A stretch of DNA of 64,000 nt from NCBI GenBank assembly GCA_038212215.1, contig JBBQUT010000007.1:1-64000 (forward strand), read 5' to 3'. The notes under the pieces are model-generated. The model made no database searches. It was given only the letters and a program-made list of their open reading frames with translations, and had not been told where the DNA came from. Positions 18,061-26,140 of the stretch are shown one piece after another; the first letter of the stretch is position 1; each line of letters starts with the position of its first letter. This stretch comes from JALZAI01 sp038212215. Its GTDB lineage: Bacteria > Actinomycetota > Actinomycetes > Mycobacteriales > Jatrophihabitantaceae. The translations under genes and the position numbers were made by a program.

Positions 18061-18426
18061 ATGACGACGAGCATCGAGCAGGACGACCGGCTCAGCCAGA
18101 CCTTCGCCGCTCTAGCGAACCCGACGCGGCGAGCAATCCTCGCTCATCTAGCGCGCGGCGAGGCAACGGTCAACGAGCTCGCAGCGCCGTTCGAACTGAC
18201 GCTGCCAGCTATCTCCAAACACATCAAGGCGCTCGAGCGCGCAGGCTTGGTGACCCGCGGCCACCTGGCGCAGTACCGCCCGTGTGCCTTGGACGCCGCC
18301 CCGCTAGCCGAAGTAGCCACCTGGGCCGAGCAGTACCGCCCGGTCTGGGAAGCCCGCTTCGATCGGATGGACGACTACCTCACCCGGCTGCGATCACAAC
18401 GAAGGACAGAGGGACGCAATGGCTGA
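18061..18426 (+). CDS. ArsR-family repressor paired with an SRPBCC protein
   Basis: 121 residues from ATG 18061. A GTG at 18043 would also be in frame but lies inside the long operator dyad. The winged helix is clear (FAALANPTRRAILAHLARGE; FELTLPAISKHIKALERAGL). No cysteine or histidine cluster for metal binding is present, so this belongs to the metal-independent SdpR-like group that is usually found before AHSA1/SRPBCC genes. It overlaps the next gene by eight bases, so the two are co-translated. Confidence 0.9.
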   Translation: MTTSIEQDDRLSQTFAALANPTRRAILAHLARGEATVNELAAPFELTLPAISKHIKALERAGLVTRGHLAQYRPCALDAAPLAEVATWAEQYRPVWEARFDRMDDYLTRLRSQRRTEGRNG

Positions 18427-18913
18427 CAGCCCCGGCTCGCAGGACGCCGTGACGATCGAGCGGACCTTCGATGCACCCGCCGATCTCATCTGGCAGATGT
18501 GGACAGACCCACAACATTTCGCGGCCTGGTATGGGCCAGCGGGTGCGACGCTGCCAGTCGCGAAGATGGACGTGCGTGTCGGAGGCACCCGACTGGTGTG
18601 CATGCAGGTGACTACCCCCGCCGGCCCGATGCAGATGTGGTTCACCGGCCAGTATCGCGAGGTCGTCGAGAACAAGCGCCTCGTCTATACCGAGTCGATG
18701 TCCAACGAGAACGGCGACATCATCGCCGCCTCGGACATGGGCATGCCTGCAGGCCATCCCACGACAACCGAGGTGCGCGTCGACCTGGAGGACCTCGAAG
18801 GACGCACGAAGATGGTCATGACCCAGCTCGGCATCCCCGCCGACTCACCTGGCGCAACCGGATGGGCAATGGCGATCGACAAGTTGACCAACTACGTCAA
18901 CGAGCAACGCTGA
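18419..18913 (+). CDS. AHSA1-like SRPBCC domain protein
   Basis: 164 residues. The START/SRPBCC fold is shown by VTIERTFDAPADLIWQMWTD, FAAWYGPAG, GGTRLVCM and the C-terminal WAMAIDKLTNYVNEQ helix. Proteins of this group bind small hydrophobic ligands in a deep cavity; the natural ligand is not known. Overlap with arsR indicates an arsR-SRPBCC operon, in which the repressor probably answers to the same compound class. Confidence 0.9.
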   Translation: MADSPGSQDAVTIERTFDAPADLIWQMWTDPQHFAAWYGPAGATLPVAKMDVRVGGTRLVCMQVTTPAGPMQMWFTGQYREVVENKRLVYTESMSNENGDIIAASDMGMPAGHPTTTEVRVDLEDLEGRTKMVMTQLGIPADSPGATGWAMAIDKLTNYVNEQR

Positions 18914-19050
18914 TCGTCGCCAGAATCAGGTAGCACCCGCCGCCGGATAGTGACGACGTCCACACGCAACAGGTGAGGTGGTCGGGTTCATACGGGTAGG
19001 ACTAGCCCGAGGTAGCTGCGTGATCGGTCGCGCGCCCAAACCAACGCACG

Positions 19051-20751
19051 ATGGAGCCAAACGTGTCCGATCCTAACGCCGCTGGGCAGCGTCACCGTCC
19101 GGCTCATGCGCTCAACTCGCCCTCATCGCTTACCGTCGGTGAACTCGTTGAGCGCGAATCCGTCAACCACGTTGAGCACGACGTATCGCAGCCGCAGCAG
19201 GCGTCCTCGTCAGGACGTGACCCGCGCCGGGGCCCTGCGCCGCACAAGTGGTGGACGCTTGTGGCTGTCTGTCTCGGCACGTTCATGCTGCTACTTGACA
19301 TCACGATCGTGAACGTCGCCCTGCCGGGCATCCAGAGTGCGCTGCATTCGAGCTTCTCCGACCTGCAGTGGGTGGTCGACGCCTACGCGCTGACACTCGC
19401 TTCGCTTCTGCTGACGGCTGGCAGCCTGGCCGACATCTTCGGTCGGCGGCGGCTCTACGTCATCGGGCTGAGCGTATTCACCCTCGCGTCGCTGCTGTGC
19501 GGGATCGCGCAGGACACGTTGCTCCTGCAGCTGTTCCGGGCGCTGCAAGGCATCGGCGGCGCGGTGATGTTCTCGGTGTCCCTCGCACTGCTAGCCGACG
19601 CCTTCCGCGGCCGGGACCGCGGCGTTGCCTTCGGCGTGTGGGGAGCAATCACCGGGCTTGCCGTCGCCATCGGCCCGCTGCTCGGCGGCGCGTTGACCTC
19701 CGGGTTGTCCTGGCGGTGGATCTTCTTCGTGAACCTGCCGATTGGTGTCGCGGCCGTGGTCTTGACGCTGTTCCGTGTGTCCGAGTCGAAGGCGCCGAAT
19801 GCACGACGCCCGGATTGGGCCGGATTCGTGACCTTCACACTCGCCCTGGCCAGCCTGGTCTATGCCTTGATCGAGTCCAACGAACGGTCCTTCGATGACA
19901 CGCGGGTGATCGGGTGCCTGTTCGCAGCCGGCGTGCTGCTCGTCGCGTTTCTCGTCGTGGAGGCTTACGGGCGCGCGCCGATGTTCGACCTGTCACTGTT
20001 CAAGAAACCAACCTTCACCGGCGGCGCGGTGGCCGCGTTCGGGTTGAGCGCCTCAATCTTCTCGATGCTGCTGTACCTCACCCTCTACCTGCAGGACGTC
20101 CTCGGTTACGACGCGCTCGGCACTGGCCTCCGGCTGCTCGTGCTCTCTGGCGGCATCCTCGCCACCTCGACGCTCGCCGGACGACTGACCGCTCATGTCC
20201 CGATCCGATTTCTCGTCGGACCGGGATTGCTGCTGGTCGCGGTCGGGCTCTATCTCATGGGCGGGCTCAACGCATCGTCTGGCTGGACGCACCTCATCGC
20301 CGGAATGATCGTCGGCGGCGCGGGCGTGGGCCTGGTCAACCCGCCGCTAGCCTCGACCGCGGTCGGGGTCGTCGCGCCGCAGCAGGCGGGTATGGCGTCC
20401 GGAATCAACTCGACCTTTCGCCAGGTCGGCATCGCCACCGGCATCGCACTACTGGGCACACTGTTCGCCAGCCGCGTCTCCGACTCGGTCCTCGCCCGCA
20501 CGTCCGCCGTGCCGCACCTGGCAGGCAACGGCTCGACCCTGACCACCGCCATCCAGTCGGGGACGGTGCGAGCGGTGCTGCACCAACTGCCGGCCGGCGT
20601 ACAGGCCCAGGCCGAACAGATCGCCCGGTCGGCTTTTACCGACGGGCTCAACCGAATCCTGTTGGTCGCCGTCATCATCGCGGCCACGTCGGCCGTCATC
20701 GCGTTCCTGACCATCCGACAAAAGGACCTCGCCCACCAGGGCGGTGACTGA
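19051..20751 (+). CDS. DHA2-family (EmrB/QacA) drug exporter
   Basis: 566 residues. An unusually long soluble N-terminus of about 65 residues precedes the first membrane span (WTLVAVCLGTFMLLLDITIV). Motif D1 is LDITIVNVALPGIQ, motif A is GSLADIFGRRRLYV, and motif C-like glycines occur in AITGLAVAIGPLLGGAL. About 14 spans are expected, the DHA2 count. It should expel drugs or dyes by proton antiport. No dedicated regulator is adjacent; the fragment at 20935 may be all that remains of one. Confidence 0.92.
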   Translation: MEPNVSDPNAAGQRHRPAHALNSPSSLTVGELVERESVNHVEHDVSQPQQASSSGRDPRRGPAPHKWWTLVAVCLGTFMLLLDITIVNVALPGIQSALHSSFSDLQWVVDAYALTLASLLLTAGSLADIFGRRRLYVIGLSVFTLASLLCGIAQDTLLLQLFRALQGIGGAVMFSVSLALLADAFRGRDRGVAFGVWGAITGLAVAIGPLLGGALTSGLSWRWIFFVNLPIGVAAVVLTLFRVSESKAPNARRPDWAGFVTFTLALASLVYALIESNERSFDDTRVIGCLFAAGVLLVAFLVVEAYGRAPMFDLSLFKKPTFTGGAVAAFGLSASIFSMLLYLTLYLQDVLGYDALGTGLRLLVLSGGILATSTLAGRLTAHVPIRFLVGPGLLLVAVGLYLMGGLNASSGWTHLIAGMIVGGAGVGLVNPPLASTAVGVVAPQQAGMASGINSTFRQVGIATGIALLGTLFASRVSDSVLARTSAVPHLAGNGSTLTTAIQSGTVRAVLHQLPAGVQAQAEQIARSAFTDGLNRILLVAVIIAATSAVIAFLTIRQKDLAHQGGD

Positions 20752-20934
20752 CCTGCGCCGGGAGGGCGGCACCGCGCACTGAGACGCAGCTTGCCTCCGG
20801 CAACCACTGGTGGGCCATGCTCCCGGCCTGAATGCCGCCCGTCACTTCGCGTGGGCGTCTGCGGTCCGCCCGAGTGGATCGCCTACCTCGCGGCGGATGT
20901 CGCGGGGACCGTGTCCATCTGACGGCCCGGACTG

Positions 20935-21006
20935 GCGACCGTCGTCCTGGCTGTCATCCGCGGCCTCACCATGGACCGGGAAGCCACCAACAACATTCGC
21001 CTATGA
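20935..21006 (+). pseudogene. Possible TetR C-terminal scrap
   Basis: Twenty-three codons read ATVVLAVIRGLTMD and REATNN before a TGA. This resembles the last ligand-domain helix of TetR repressors (LVLAVIRGLLLD-like). No HTH portion is found upstream. It could be the end of a lost repressor of the exporter before it. The stretch is short, so chance similarity is possible. Confidence 0.35.
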
Positions 21007-21049
21007 GCTGTCAAAACTATCGATGCGATCCCCCTGCCGACCGTTGCAA

Positions 21050-21087
21050 CCTCCGTATATCCGTGCGAGCATTCGGATACACGGAGG
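21050..21087. promoter_or_regulatory. Dyad covering the arsR ribosome binding site
   Basis: CCTCCGTATATCCG and CGGATACACGGAGG form 14-base arms with one mismatch around a 10-base spacer. The right arm contains the GGAGG Shine-Dalgarno sequence of the arsR gene at 21093. As DNA it is a good ArsR/SmtB-type operator; as RNA the same arms would pair and hide the ribosome binding site. Confidence 0.75.
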
Positions 21088-21092
21088 CTCCC

Positions 21093-21461
21093 ATGACTTT
21101 GGATCACGACCACCCGGTTGACGCCGAACGAGTAGCGGCCGCCAAAGCGGCGCTGATTGACATCAATGACGCAGGGCGGCTGGCCGGGCTGCTGGGCCTG
21201 ATCCAGGACCCCTCCAGGTCACGGGTGCTGTTTGCCCTGTCGGCGACCGACGAGCTGTGTGTCGGCGATCTGGCGTTGGCCCTCGACTCGACGGCCGATG
21301 CCGTCTCCTACGCCTTGAAGATCCTGCGGACCGCCGGACTGGTGACGTTCCGCAAGCGGGGGCGGGTTGTCTACTACCGCTTGAGTGACGCCTTCCCGCA
21401 CGCACTGCTGGAGCACTGTCTGCGCCAACTGTTGTCGATCGCCGCTCCGGAGGACAGCTAG
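21093..21461 (+). CDS. ArsR/SmtB-family metal sensor
   Basis: 122 residues from ATG 21093 with GGAGG five bases upstream; a longer frame starts at 20832 but has no such signal. The winged helix includes DPSRSRVLFALSATDELCVG, then DLALALDSTADAVSYALK, and a wing (FRKRGRVVYYRLSD). The ELCVGDL segment is where the alpha3 metal ligands of ArsR/CmtR proteins lie, but only one cysteine is present, so extra ligands must come from the His-rich N-terminus (DHDHP) or C-terminus (HALLEHC). It is followed with no gap by a metal permease gene and is probably its repressor. Confidence 0.88.
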   Translation: MTLDHDHPVDAERVAAAKAALIDINDAGRLAGLLGLIQDPSRSRVLFALSATDELCVGDLALALDSTADAVSYALKILRTAGLVTFRKRGRVVYYRLSDAFPHALLEHCLRQLLSIAAPEDS

Positions 21462-22670
21462 ATGTCGTTGCTGCATGCTCTGGGCCATGCGCTGAGGATC
21501 GCGGGCTCGATGACCTGGCAGGTGACGTGGTCGCTGATCCTCGGCTTCACCCTGTCGGCGATCATCGAGGCGCTGGTCAAGAAGTCGACGATTGCCCGGC
21601 TGCTGCCGAACGACGGGCCACGGAGCCTGGCCACGGCGACCGGACTGGGCGCCGCGTCCTCGTCGTGCTCCTATGCCGCTGTAGCGCTGGCCCGGTCGCT
21701 GTTTCGCAAGGGCGCCGACTTCACGGCCGCAATGGCGTTTCAATTTGCCTCGACGAATCTGGTCATCGAACTGGGGCTGATCTTGGCGTTGCTAATTGGT
21801 TGGCAGTTCACCCTCGCGGAGTTCGTCGGCGGACCGTTCATGATCTTGCTGCTCGCGCTGTTCTTTCGTCGCTTCCTCACCAGGCGACTGCGGGACGAAG
21901 CGCGAGCGCAGGCGGATAAGGGGATGGCTGGCTCTATGGAGGGGCACGCCGCGATGGACATGTCGGTCACTGGCAGCGGTTCGTTCTGGCACCGGCTAAC
22001 CAGCCGGCAGGGCATTACCTCGGTCAGCAACAACTTCGTCATGGAGTGGGCCGCGGTTCTGCGAGATATCCTGATCGGGCTGCTGATTGCCGGTGCGGCA
22101 GCGGCCTGGGTGCCGAACTCGTTCTGGCAGCACCTGTTCTTCACCGGTCACCCGCTGCTGGCCAAGATCTGGGGACCGCTGATCGGCCCACTCGTCTCCG
22201 TTGTGGCGTTCGTGTGCTCGATCGGCAACGTGCCGCTCGCAGCGGTGCTTTGGAATGGCGGCATCAGCTTCGGCGGCGTCGCCTCGTTCATTTTCGCGGA
22301 CCTGATCATCGTTCCGGTGCTGGTGATCTACGCAAAGTATTACGGCCGGCGGGTGGCGCTGTTCCTGTTCGGCACCTTCTACGTGAGCATGGTGGCCGCG
22401 GGCTACTTCATCGAACTGGTCTTCACCCCCCTGCATCTGGTGCCCACTGGAAAGCGGCACGCCTACGTCGGCGACAGCGGCATCACCTGGAACTACACTG
22501 CCGCGCTCAACATTGTCTTCCTGCTCCTGGCGGCGCTGCTGGTCTGGCGGTTCTTCGCCACCGGTGGCCGGACGATGCTCAAAATGATGGGCGGCGGACC
22601 CGACGACATGGCCGGACATGACCACACGGGGCACCCCGAAGACCCCGCGACGGTCGACGACGTCACGTAA
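21462..22670 (+). CDS. DUF318/ArsP-type metal or metalloid permease
   Basis: 402 residues, ATG directly after the arsR stop. Two repeats of about four membrane spans flank a soluble middle. The first repeat has ASSSCSYAAVALARSLF with the SC-S motif, the second VCSIGNVPLAAVLWNGG; these paired Cys-containing re-entrant motifs define the YraQ/ArsP permeases, some of which export organoarsenicals. The central loop is Met/His-rich (MAGSMEGHAAMDM) and the tail ends GHDHTGHPED, both suited to metal binding. With its ArsR neighbour it forms a metal-inducible efflux unit. The exact metal is not known. Confidence 0.9.
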   Translation: MSLLHALGHALRIAGSMTWQVTWSLILGFTLSAIIEALVKKSTIARLLPNDGPRSLATATGLGAASSSCSYAAVALARSLFRKGADFTAAMAFQFASTNLVIELGLILALLIGWQFTLAEFVGGPFMILLLALFFRRFLTRRLRDEARAQADKGMAGSMEGHAAMDMSVTGSGSFWHRLTSRQGITSVSNNFVMEWAAVLRDILIGLLIAGAAAAWVPNSFWQHLFFTGHPLLAKIWGPLIGPLVSVVAFVCSIGNVPLAAVLWNGGISFGGVASFIFADLIIVPVLVIYAKYYGRRVALFLFGTFYVSMVAAGYFIELVFTPLHLVPTGKRHAYVGDSGITWNYTAALNIVFLLLAALLVWRFFATGGRTMLKMMGGGPDDMAGHDHTGHPEDPATVDDVT

Positions 22671-22708
22671 CCAAGCAACCACAACCGAACAAGCCAAGGA
22701 GACACCCG

Positions 22709-22888
22709 ATGGCCATGACCATTACGTGCACGCGGTGCCGCGAACCGATCGTCGCCGTCGACGAAGACGATCTCGTCGCGCAAGTTCAGGCACATGCCCG
22801 CGACCACGGTGGAGGGCACGGCACACACGTGCCCACCCGCGAGCACATTCTGGCGAACCACCAACGCCGCGCCCGTGACAACGGCTGA
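22709..22888 (+). CDS. Small CxxC and His-rich protein (DUF1059-like)
   Basis: 59 residues, with AAGGAG seven bases before the ATG and 38 bases after the permease. It starts MAMTITCTRCREPIVAVDED and has a helix LVAQVQAHARDHGGGHGTH. One CxxC, six histidines and the (D/E)xLVxxVxxHAxxxHG pattern resemble DUF1059 proteins. It is probably in the same operon as the permease and may bind the same metal. No function is established. Confidence 0.7.
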   Translation: MAMTITCTRCREPIVAVDEDDLVAQVQAHARDHGGGHGTHVPTREHILANHQRRARDNG

Positions 22889-23057
22889 GCGAGGACCGAC
22901 CACCGCCGATTGTTCGGCAGCGAAAAGTCACAACAATTGACTGAACCGCCAGTCCGGTTGCCATCCGGGACTGGCGCACCGCCGACTTGATGGTCAGCAT
23001 GGAAGGGAGCGCCGGATCCACCCGTCCTTACCTATCCAGCGAGGAGAGGATGACAGC

Positions 23058-23252
23058 GTGACCCACGGCGAGGATCGTGCCAAGACCATTGAGGACATCA
23101 GCACGAGGCTGACCCAGAAGCACCCCACCGTGCAACCCGCCGCGATCGCGCATGCCGTCGAGCAGGCCTACGCAGAGTACGACGGCAGGCCGATTCGCGA
23201 CTTCCTTCCCGTCCTAGTGGAGCGGTCGGTCAGCGAGAAGCTGCGCACCTGA
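23058..23252 (+). CDS. Small three-helix protein (DUF3562-like)
   Basis: 64 residues, GTG start; AGGAGAGG lies nearby upstream. The sequence IEDISTRLTQKHPTV, AAIAHAVEQAYAEYDGRPI and DFLPVLVERSVSEKLR forms three amphipathic helices. This pattern is widespread in actinomycetes as a short protein of unknown role. It follows the permease and CxxC genes on the same strand, 170 bases away. Confidence 0.7.
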   Translation: MTHGEDRAKTIEDISTRLTQKHPTVQPAAIAHAVEQAYAEYDGRPIRDFLPVLVERSVSEKLRT

Positions 23253-23270
23253 CCCATCCCTCTCCGGACG

Positions 23271-23284
23271 AGCGCGCCCGCGCT
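23271..23284. terminator. Possible bidirectional terminator
   Basis: AGCGCGCCCGCGCT is a short GC-only hairpin between two convergent genes. No T-tract follows. Position supports a terminator; strength is uncertain. Confidence 0.35.
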
Positions 23285-23313
23285 TGCCACGACGCCTCAC
23301 TCACCCAGCTGCG

Positions 23314-24039
23314 CTATTTCTCCGGCCGTCGGCTGCCGCCGTGCCAGTCCTCCTGAGCACCGACCGCATCCGGGTCGAGTCCAAAACTGCGTAGCTGTGG
23401 TCGTTCGCGCAGGCTGCGTTTCAGCTCAGCGAAGCCGGGGAACGACGCCAGCCCGATGACGTTGTCCCACAGCGGGCCTGCTTGCTCGGCGCTGGGCAGC
23501 CGGCTGATGACGGGGCCGAAGAATGCGACTCCGTCTGGTGGGCGGAATTGGATGATCGGAGTCCCGACGTCCTTGCCGGTCAGCGCGAGAGCTTCGTCGG
23601 TCTCGTGGCGCAGTTCGGCGTCGTAGGACTCATCGTCCAACGCCTGCGCCAAGTCTGGCGGCAGCCCGGCCGCGGCGAGTACGGGCTTCAGGAATTCCTG
23701 CGTGCCCCGGTAGCCGCCGTCGCTGCCCGCCGGGTCGGCAGCGGTGTCAAAGATCCGATCCCCCAACGCCGCGTACAGCGGGCCGATTGCGACGCGACCG
23801 AGTTCGGCCCGGGCCCGGGCCGCGACCCGGAGCAGCCGGAGCCCAGCGCTATGTCCGGCCTCGTAGCCGGACGGGAAATGGGCGTCGTAGTCGATCGCGG
23901 CGTTGATCAGCCGCAGCGAGATGAACCGCCAATCCACCGTGTACTCACGCTCGGCCTGCACGAGACGCACCCATTTGCTGGTCATCCACGCGAACGGGCA
24001 CACCGGGTCGAAGTAGAAGTTGATGTCAGCGTCGCTCAT
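23314..24039 (-). CDS. Rv2466c-like DsbA-fold protein with a single active-site cysteine
   Basis: 241 residues, GGAGGATCAG before the ATG. It matches mycothiol-dependent nitroreductase Rv2466c along its length: DxNFYFDPVCPFAWMTSKWV, DWRFISLRLIN, DVGTPIIQF and FFGPVISRLPSAEQAGPLWD. In the known family the active site is CPWC; here it is CPFA, so the resolving cysteine is alanine. Single-cysteine members can still form a mixed disulfide with mycothiol. It lies 17 bases downstream of a peroxiredoxin-like gene that has also lost one cysteine, and the two form an operon. Confidence 0.88.
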   Translation of the reverse strand: MSDADINFYFDPVCPFAWMTSKWVRLVQAEREYTVDWRFISLRLINAAIDYDAHFPSGYEAGHSAGLRLLRVAARARAELGRVAIGPLYAALGDRIFDTAADPAGSDGGYRGTQEFLKPVLAAAGLPPDLAQALDDESYDAELRHETDEALALTGKDVGTPIIQFRPPDGVAFFGPVISRLPSAEQAGPLWDNVIGLASFPGFAELKRSLRERPQLRSFGLDPDAVGAQEDWHGGSRRPEK

Positions 24040-24056
24040 GATCTGATCCTCCTCCG

Positions 24057-24548
24057 TCAGTCGGAGGCCGGCGTCTGCGACTTCTCGTAGCGGATCATCG
24101 CGATCACGTCATCGGACACGAGCCGCCCGATCGCGCCGCTCGAGTACACGCTGATCAACACGGTGCCGGTCGGGTCGAGAACGAACCCCGTCGACTGCAG
24201 GAAGCCCCCTTCCGGATCGATGAACGCGCCCGTCGCCTCGGCTACTACGGCCGCGTCGGCGCCGTAGGCAACCGGGAAACTCAGGCCGAGTTTGGCGATC
24301 AGCTCGCTGGTGATGGCCTCGTCATCGATACTCAGCGCGATCACCTTTGCGCCGACCTCCGCGAACTCGTCGCTGGCGCGCTGGAACCCGCGTAGCTGGG
24401 CGCGGCAGTAAGGGGCACCAGCCCCCCGATAGAACAGCACTACCCCGAAATTGCCAGCTAGGGCGTCCGGCAGCGTCCGGGGAACACCGCCGACCACCGA
24501 GACGGCAAGCGACGAGAACCTCTGGCCGGGCATAAGGACGGGCATCAT
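24057..24548 (-). CDS. AhpC/TSA peroxiredoxin-like protein lacking the first cysteine
   Basis: 163 residues from ATG 24548 (GGAG three bases upstream); a TTG at 24557 or the next ATG are alternatives. The thioredoxin-like fold is shown by NFGVVLFYRGAGAPYCRAQL, VIALSIDDEAITSELI, LGLSFPVAYG and FVLDPTGTVL. In this peroxiredoxin subgroup the motif is normally RGxWCPxC, whose first cysteine is the peroxidatic one. Here it reads RGAGAPYC, leaving only the second cysteine. It may act as a thiol carrier or be inactive. It is co-transcribed with the Rv2466c-like gene. Confidence 0.85.
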   Translation of the reverse strand: MMPVLMPGQRFSSLAVSVVGGVPRTLPDALAGNFGVVLFYRGAGAPYCRAQLRGFQRASDEFAEVGAKVIALSIDDEAITSELIAKLGLSFPVAYGADAAVVAEATGAFIDPEGGFLQSTGFVLDPTGTVLISVYSSGAIGRLVSDDVIAMIRYEKSQTPASD

Positions 24549-24757
24549 GTTCTCCAATGTCAGCGGGCTGTGGGTAACGTTGTGGCCAGCCCTGGGAACG
24601 CGCGCGCATGGCGGCGTGGCGCTGTGACGCGGTAGCCCCGTTGGTCGGTCGCATCGGTCGCATCGGTCGTTGGCGTCGCGCGGGCGGCTGCGTCTTACCT
24701 GTGCCTCATCTTTACCGGTCTAACTCATCGGCAGGGCGAGTCCGTAGCATCGCGGAT

Positions 24758-25444
24758 ATGGCGGCGACCCGAGCAGCGGCGCAGCCCGCCTTTCCCGAGT
24801 TGACGCCGCACCGGGAGCCGGACCCCGAGTCGTCGGGCTGGCTCAGCGTCCTGCGTGAGGATGCACCGGACAGGCAGCAGGGCATCGCAAAACTGCACGC
24901 GATGCTGGTACGCGCGGCACGGGCGGAGGTCAGTCGGCGCGCCAGTGGATTCATGATCGGCGGCCCGGAATCCGACGACCTCGCCCATCACGCCGCCGCC
25001 GATGCGGTCCTGGCGATCCTGGCGAAGCTCGACACGTTCCGCGGTGAGAGCCGGTTCACGACGTGGGCCTACCGGTTCGTCATCCTCGAGGTGTCGGCCA
25101 AGATTGGGCGACACATGTGGCAGCGCCCAACCGTCGCAATGGATAACGAGCAGTGGGACCGGCTGCCCGAGCGTTTCGGTATCGACCCGAGCGTCCACGC
25201 CCAGGCTCGCGACCTGCTCACCGCTCTCCGGCACGCTATCGAACAGAACCTGACCCCTCATCAAAGGCGCGTGTTCATCGCGATCGTGCTCAACGCCGTC
25301 CCACTGGACGCAGTAACGCTCGAGTTGGGGTCCAACCGCGATGCGATCTACAAGACGATGTTTGACGCACGGGGTAAGTTACGCGCCGCGCTCGCCGCTA
25401 ACGGGTACCTCAACGATGACACGGACAGTGACGAGGGGCGGTAG
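24758..25444 (+). CDS. ECF-type sigma factor
   Basis: 228 residues from ATG 24758; the frame is open further upstream but that part is not conserved-looking. Region 2 is present as DDLAHHAAADAVLAILAKL and FRGESRFTTWAYRFVILE. Region 4 is LTPHQRRVFIAIVLNAVPLDAV then NRDAIYKTMFDARGKLRAAL. It directs RNA polymerase to an unknown promoter set. The next gene, overlapping by one base, encodes a small HxxxCxxC protein that is likely its anti-sigma partner. Confidence 0.88.
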   Translation: MAATRAAAQPAFPELTPHREPDPESSGWLSVLREDAPDRQQGIAKLHAMLVRAARAEVSRRASGFMIGGPESDDLAHHAAADAVLAILAKLDTFRGESRFTTWAYRFVILEVSAKIGRHMWQRPTVAMDNEQWDRLPERFGIDPSVHAQARDLLTALRHAIEQNLTPHQRRVFIAIVLNAVPLDAVTLELGSNRDAIYKTMFDARGKLRAALAANGYLNDDTDSDEGR

Positions 25445-25692
25445 TGAGCGACTATCCAGCGCTGGATCGGTTCCTGCGCACCGATCCCCGTGATGTCGGC
25501 TGCGACCAGGCGCTGGCAGTGCTCGACCTCTACGTCGAACTTATCCTGGCGGGCCCGGCTGAGCCCGCCGGCGGCACCGGGGCCACCCGCGAGCGCTATC
25601 CCGGGGTCACCGCCCACCTGCTGGCCTGCGGCCCCTGTCACGATGACTACCAAGGTTTATTGATCGCCGCTGGTTCGACCCGCGGCCCGTAA
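25444..25692 (+). CDS. Small zinc-finger-like probable anti-sigma factor
   Basis: 82 residues, GTG start overlapping the sigma factor stop (TAGTG). The C-terminal HLLACGPC is an HxxxCxxC motif as in ZAS-domain anti-sigma factors, which bind zinc and release the sigma factor on oxidation. The upstream histidine or cysteine of the motif may be Cys20 in DVGCDQAL. There is no membrane segment, so it would be a cytoplasmic redox-type anti-sigma factor. Confidence 0.75.
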   Translation: MSDYPALDRFLRTDPRDVGCDQALAVLDLYVELILAGPAEPAGGTGATRERYPGVTAHLLACGPCHDDYQGLLIAAGSTRGP

Positions 25693-25739
25693 CGTCCGTT
25701 CATCCACCGGGCACAGACATCACCCAGTCAGGAGACTCC

Positions 25740-26036
25740 ATGACGGTTCAACTCGGAATTCTCGCTCTGCTCGAGGCAAAGCCCGACAAGGGCGCCGAAC
25801 TCGCCGCGTTCCTCGAGTCTGGACGCGCGATCGCCGTAGCCGAAGGGGGCACCGTCACCTGGTACGCGTTCAAGATCAGCGACACCACGTACGGCATCTT
25901 CGACACCTTCGAGACCGACGATGCGCTCCAAGCCCACCTCGGCGGCCAGATCCCGCAAGCCCTGGGCCAGGTCGGGCCCGACCTGTTGGCCAGCGACCCC
26001 GACATCCGCACCGTCGAGATCGTGGCCGTCAAGTAG
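25740..26036 (+). CDS. ABM-family (antibiotic biosynthesis monooxygenase fold) protein
   Basis: 98 residues with CAGGAG before the ATG. The dimeric alpha-beta barrel fold is indicated by VQLGILALLEAKPDKGAELA at the start, GTVTWYAFKI, YGIFDTFETDDAL and AHLGGQIPQAL. Members include quinone-forming monooxygenases and heme-degrading enzymes, but many are uncharacterised. It lies 47 bases after the anti-sigma gene and could be part of the same regulon. Confidence 0.85.
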   Translation: MTVQLGILALLEAKPDKGAELAAFLESGRAIAVAEGGTVTWYAFKISDTTYGIFDTFETDDALQAHLGGQIPQALGQVGPDLLASDPDIRTVEIVAVK

Positions 26037-26140
26037 GCCCACCCGGGTCAGGACACCGCGTAGCCAGCCGGGAAGCGGTCGGTCGGCTGTTCAGTTCAGG
26101 CAGGCGACGATCACCGGCTTGGGACCGGTACTGTCTGCGG

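Larger units (their letters stand above)
20752..21092. other. Intergenic stretch with regulator debris
   Basis: About 340 bases between the exporter and the metal-sensing arsR. It holds a short TetR-like C-terminal scrap (entered separately) and the arsR operator at its end. Nothing else is recognisable. Confidence 0.4.
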
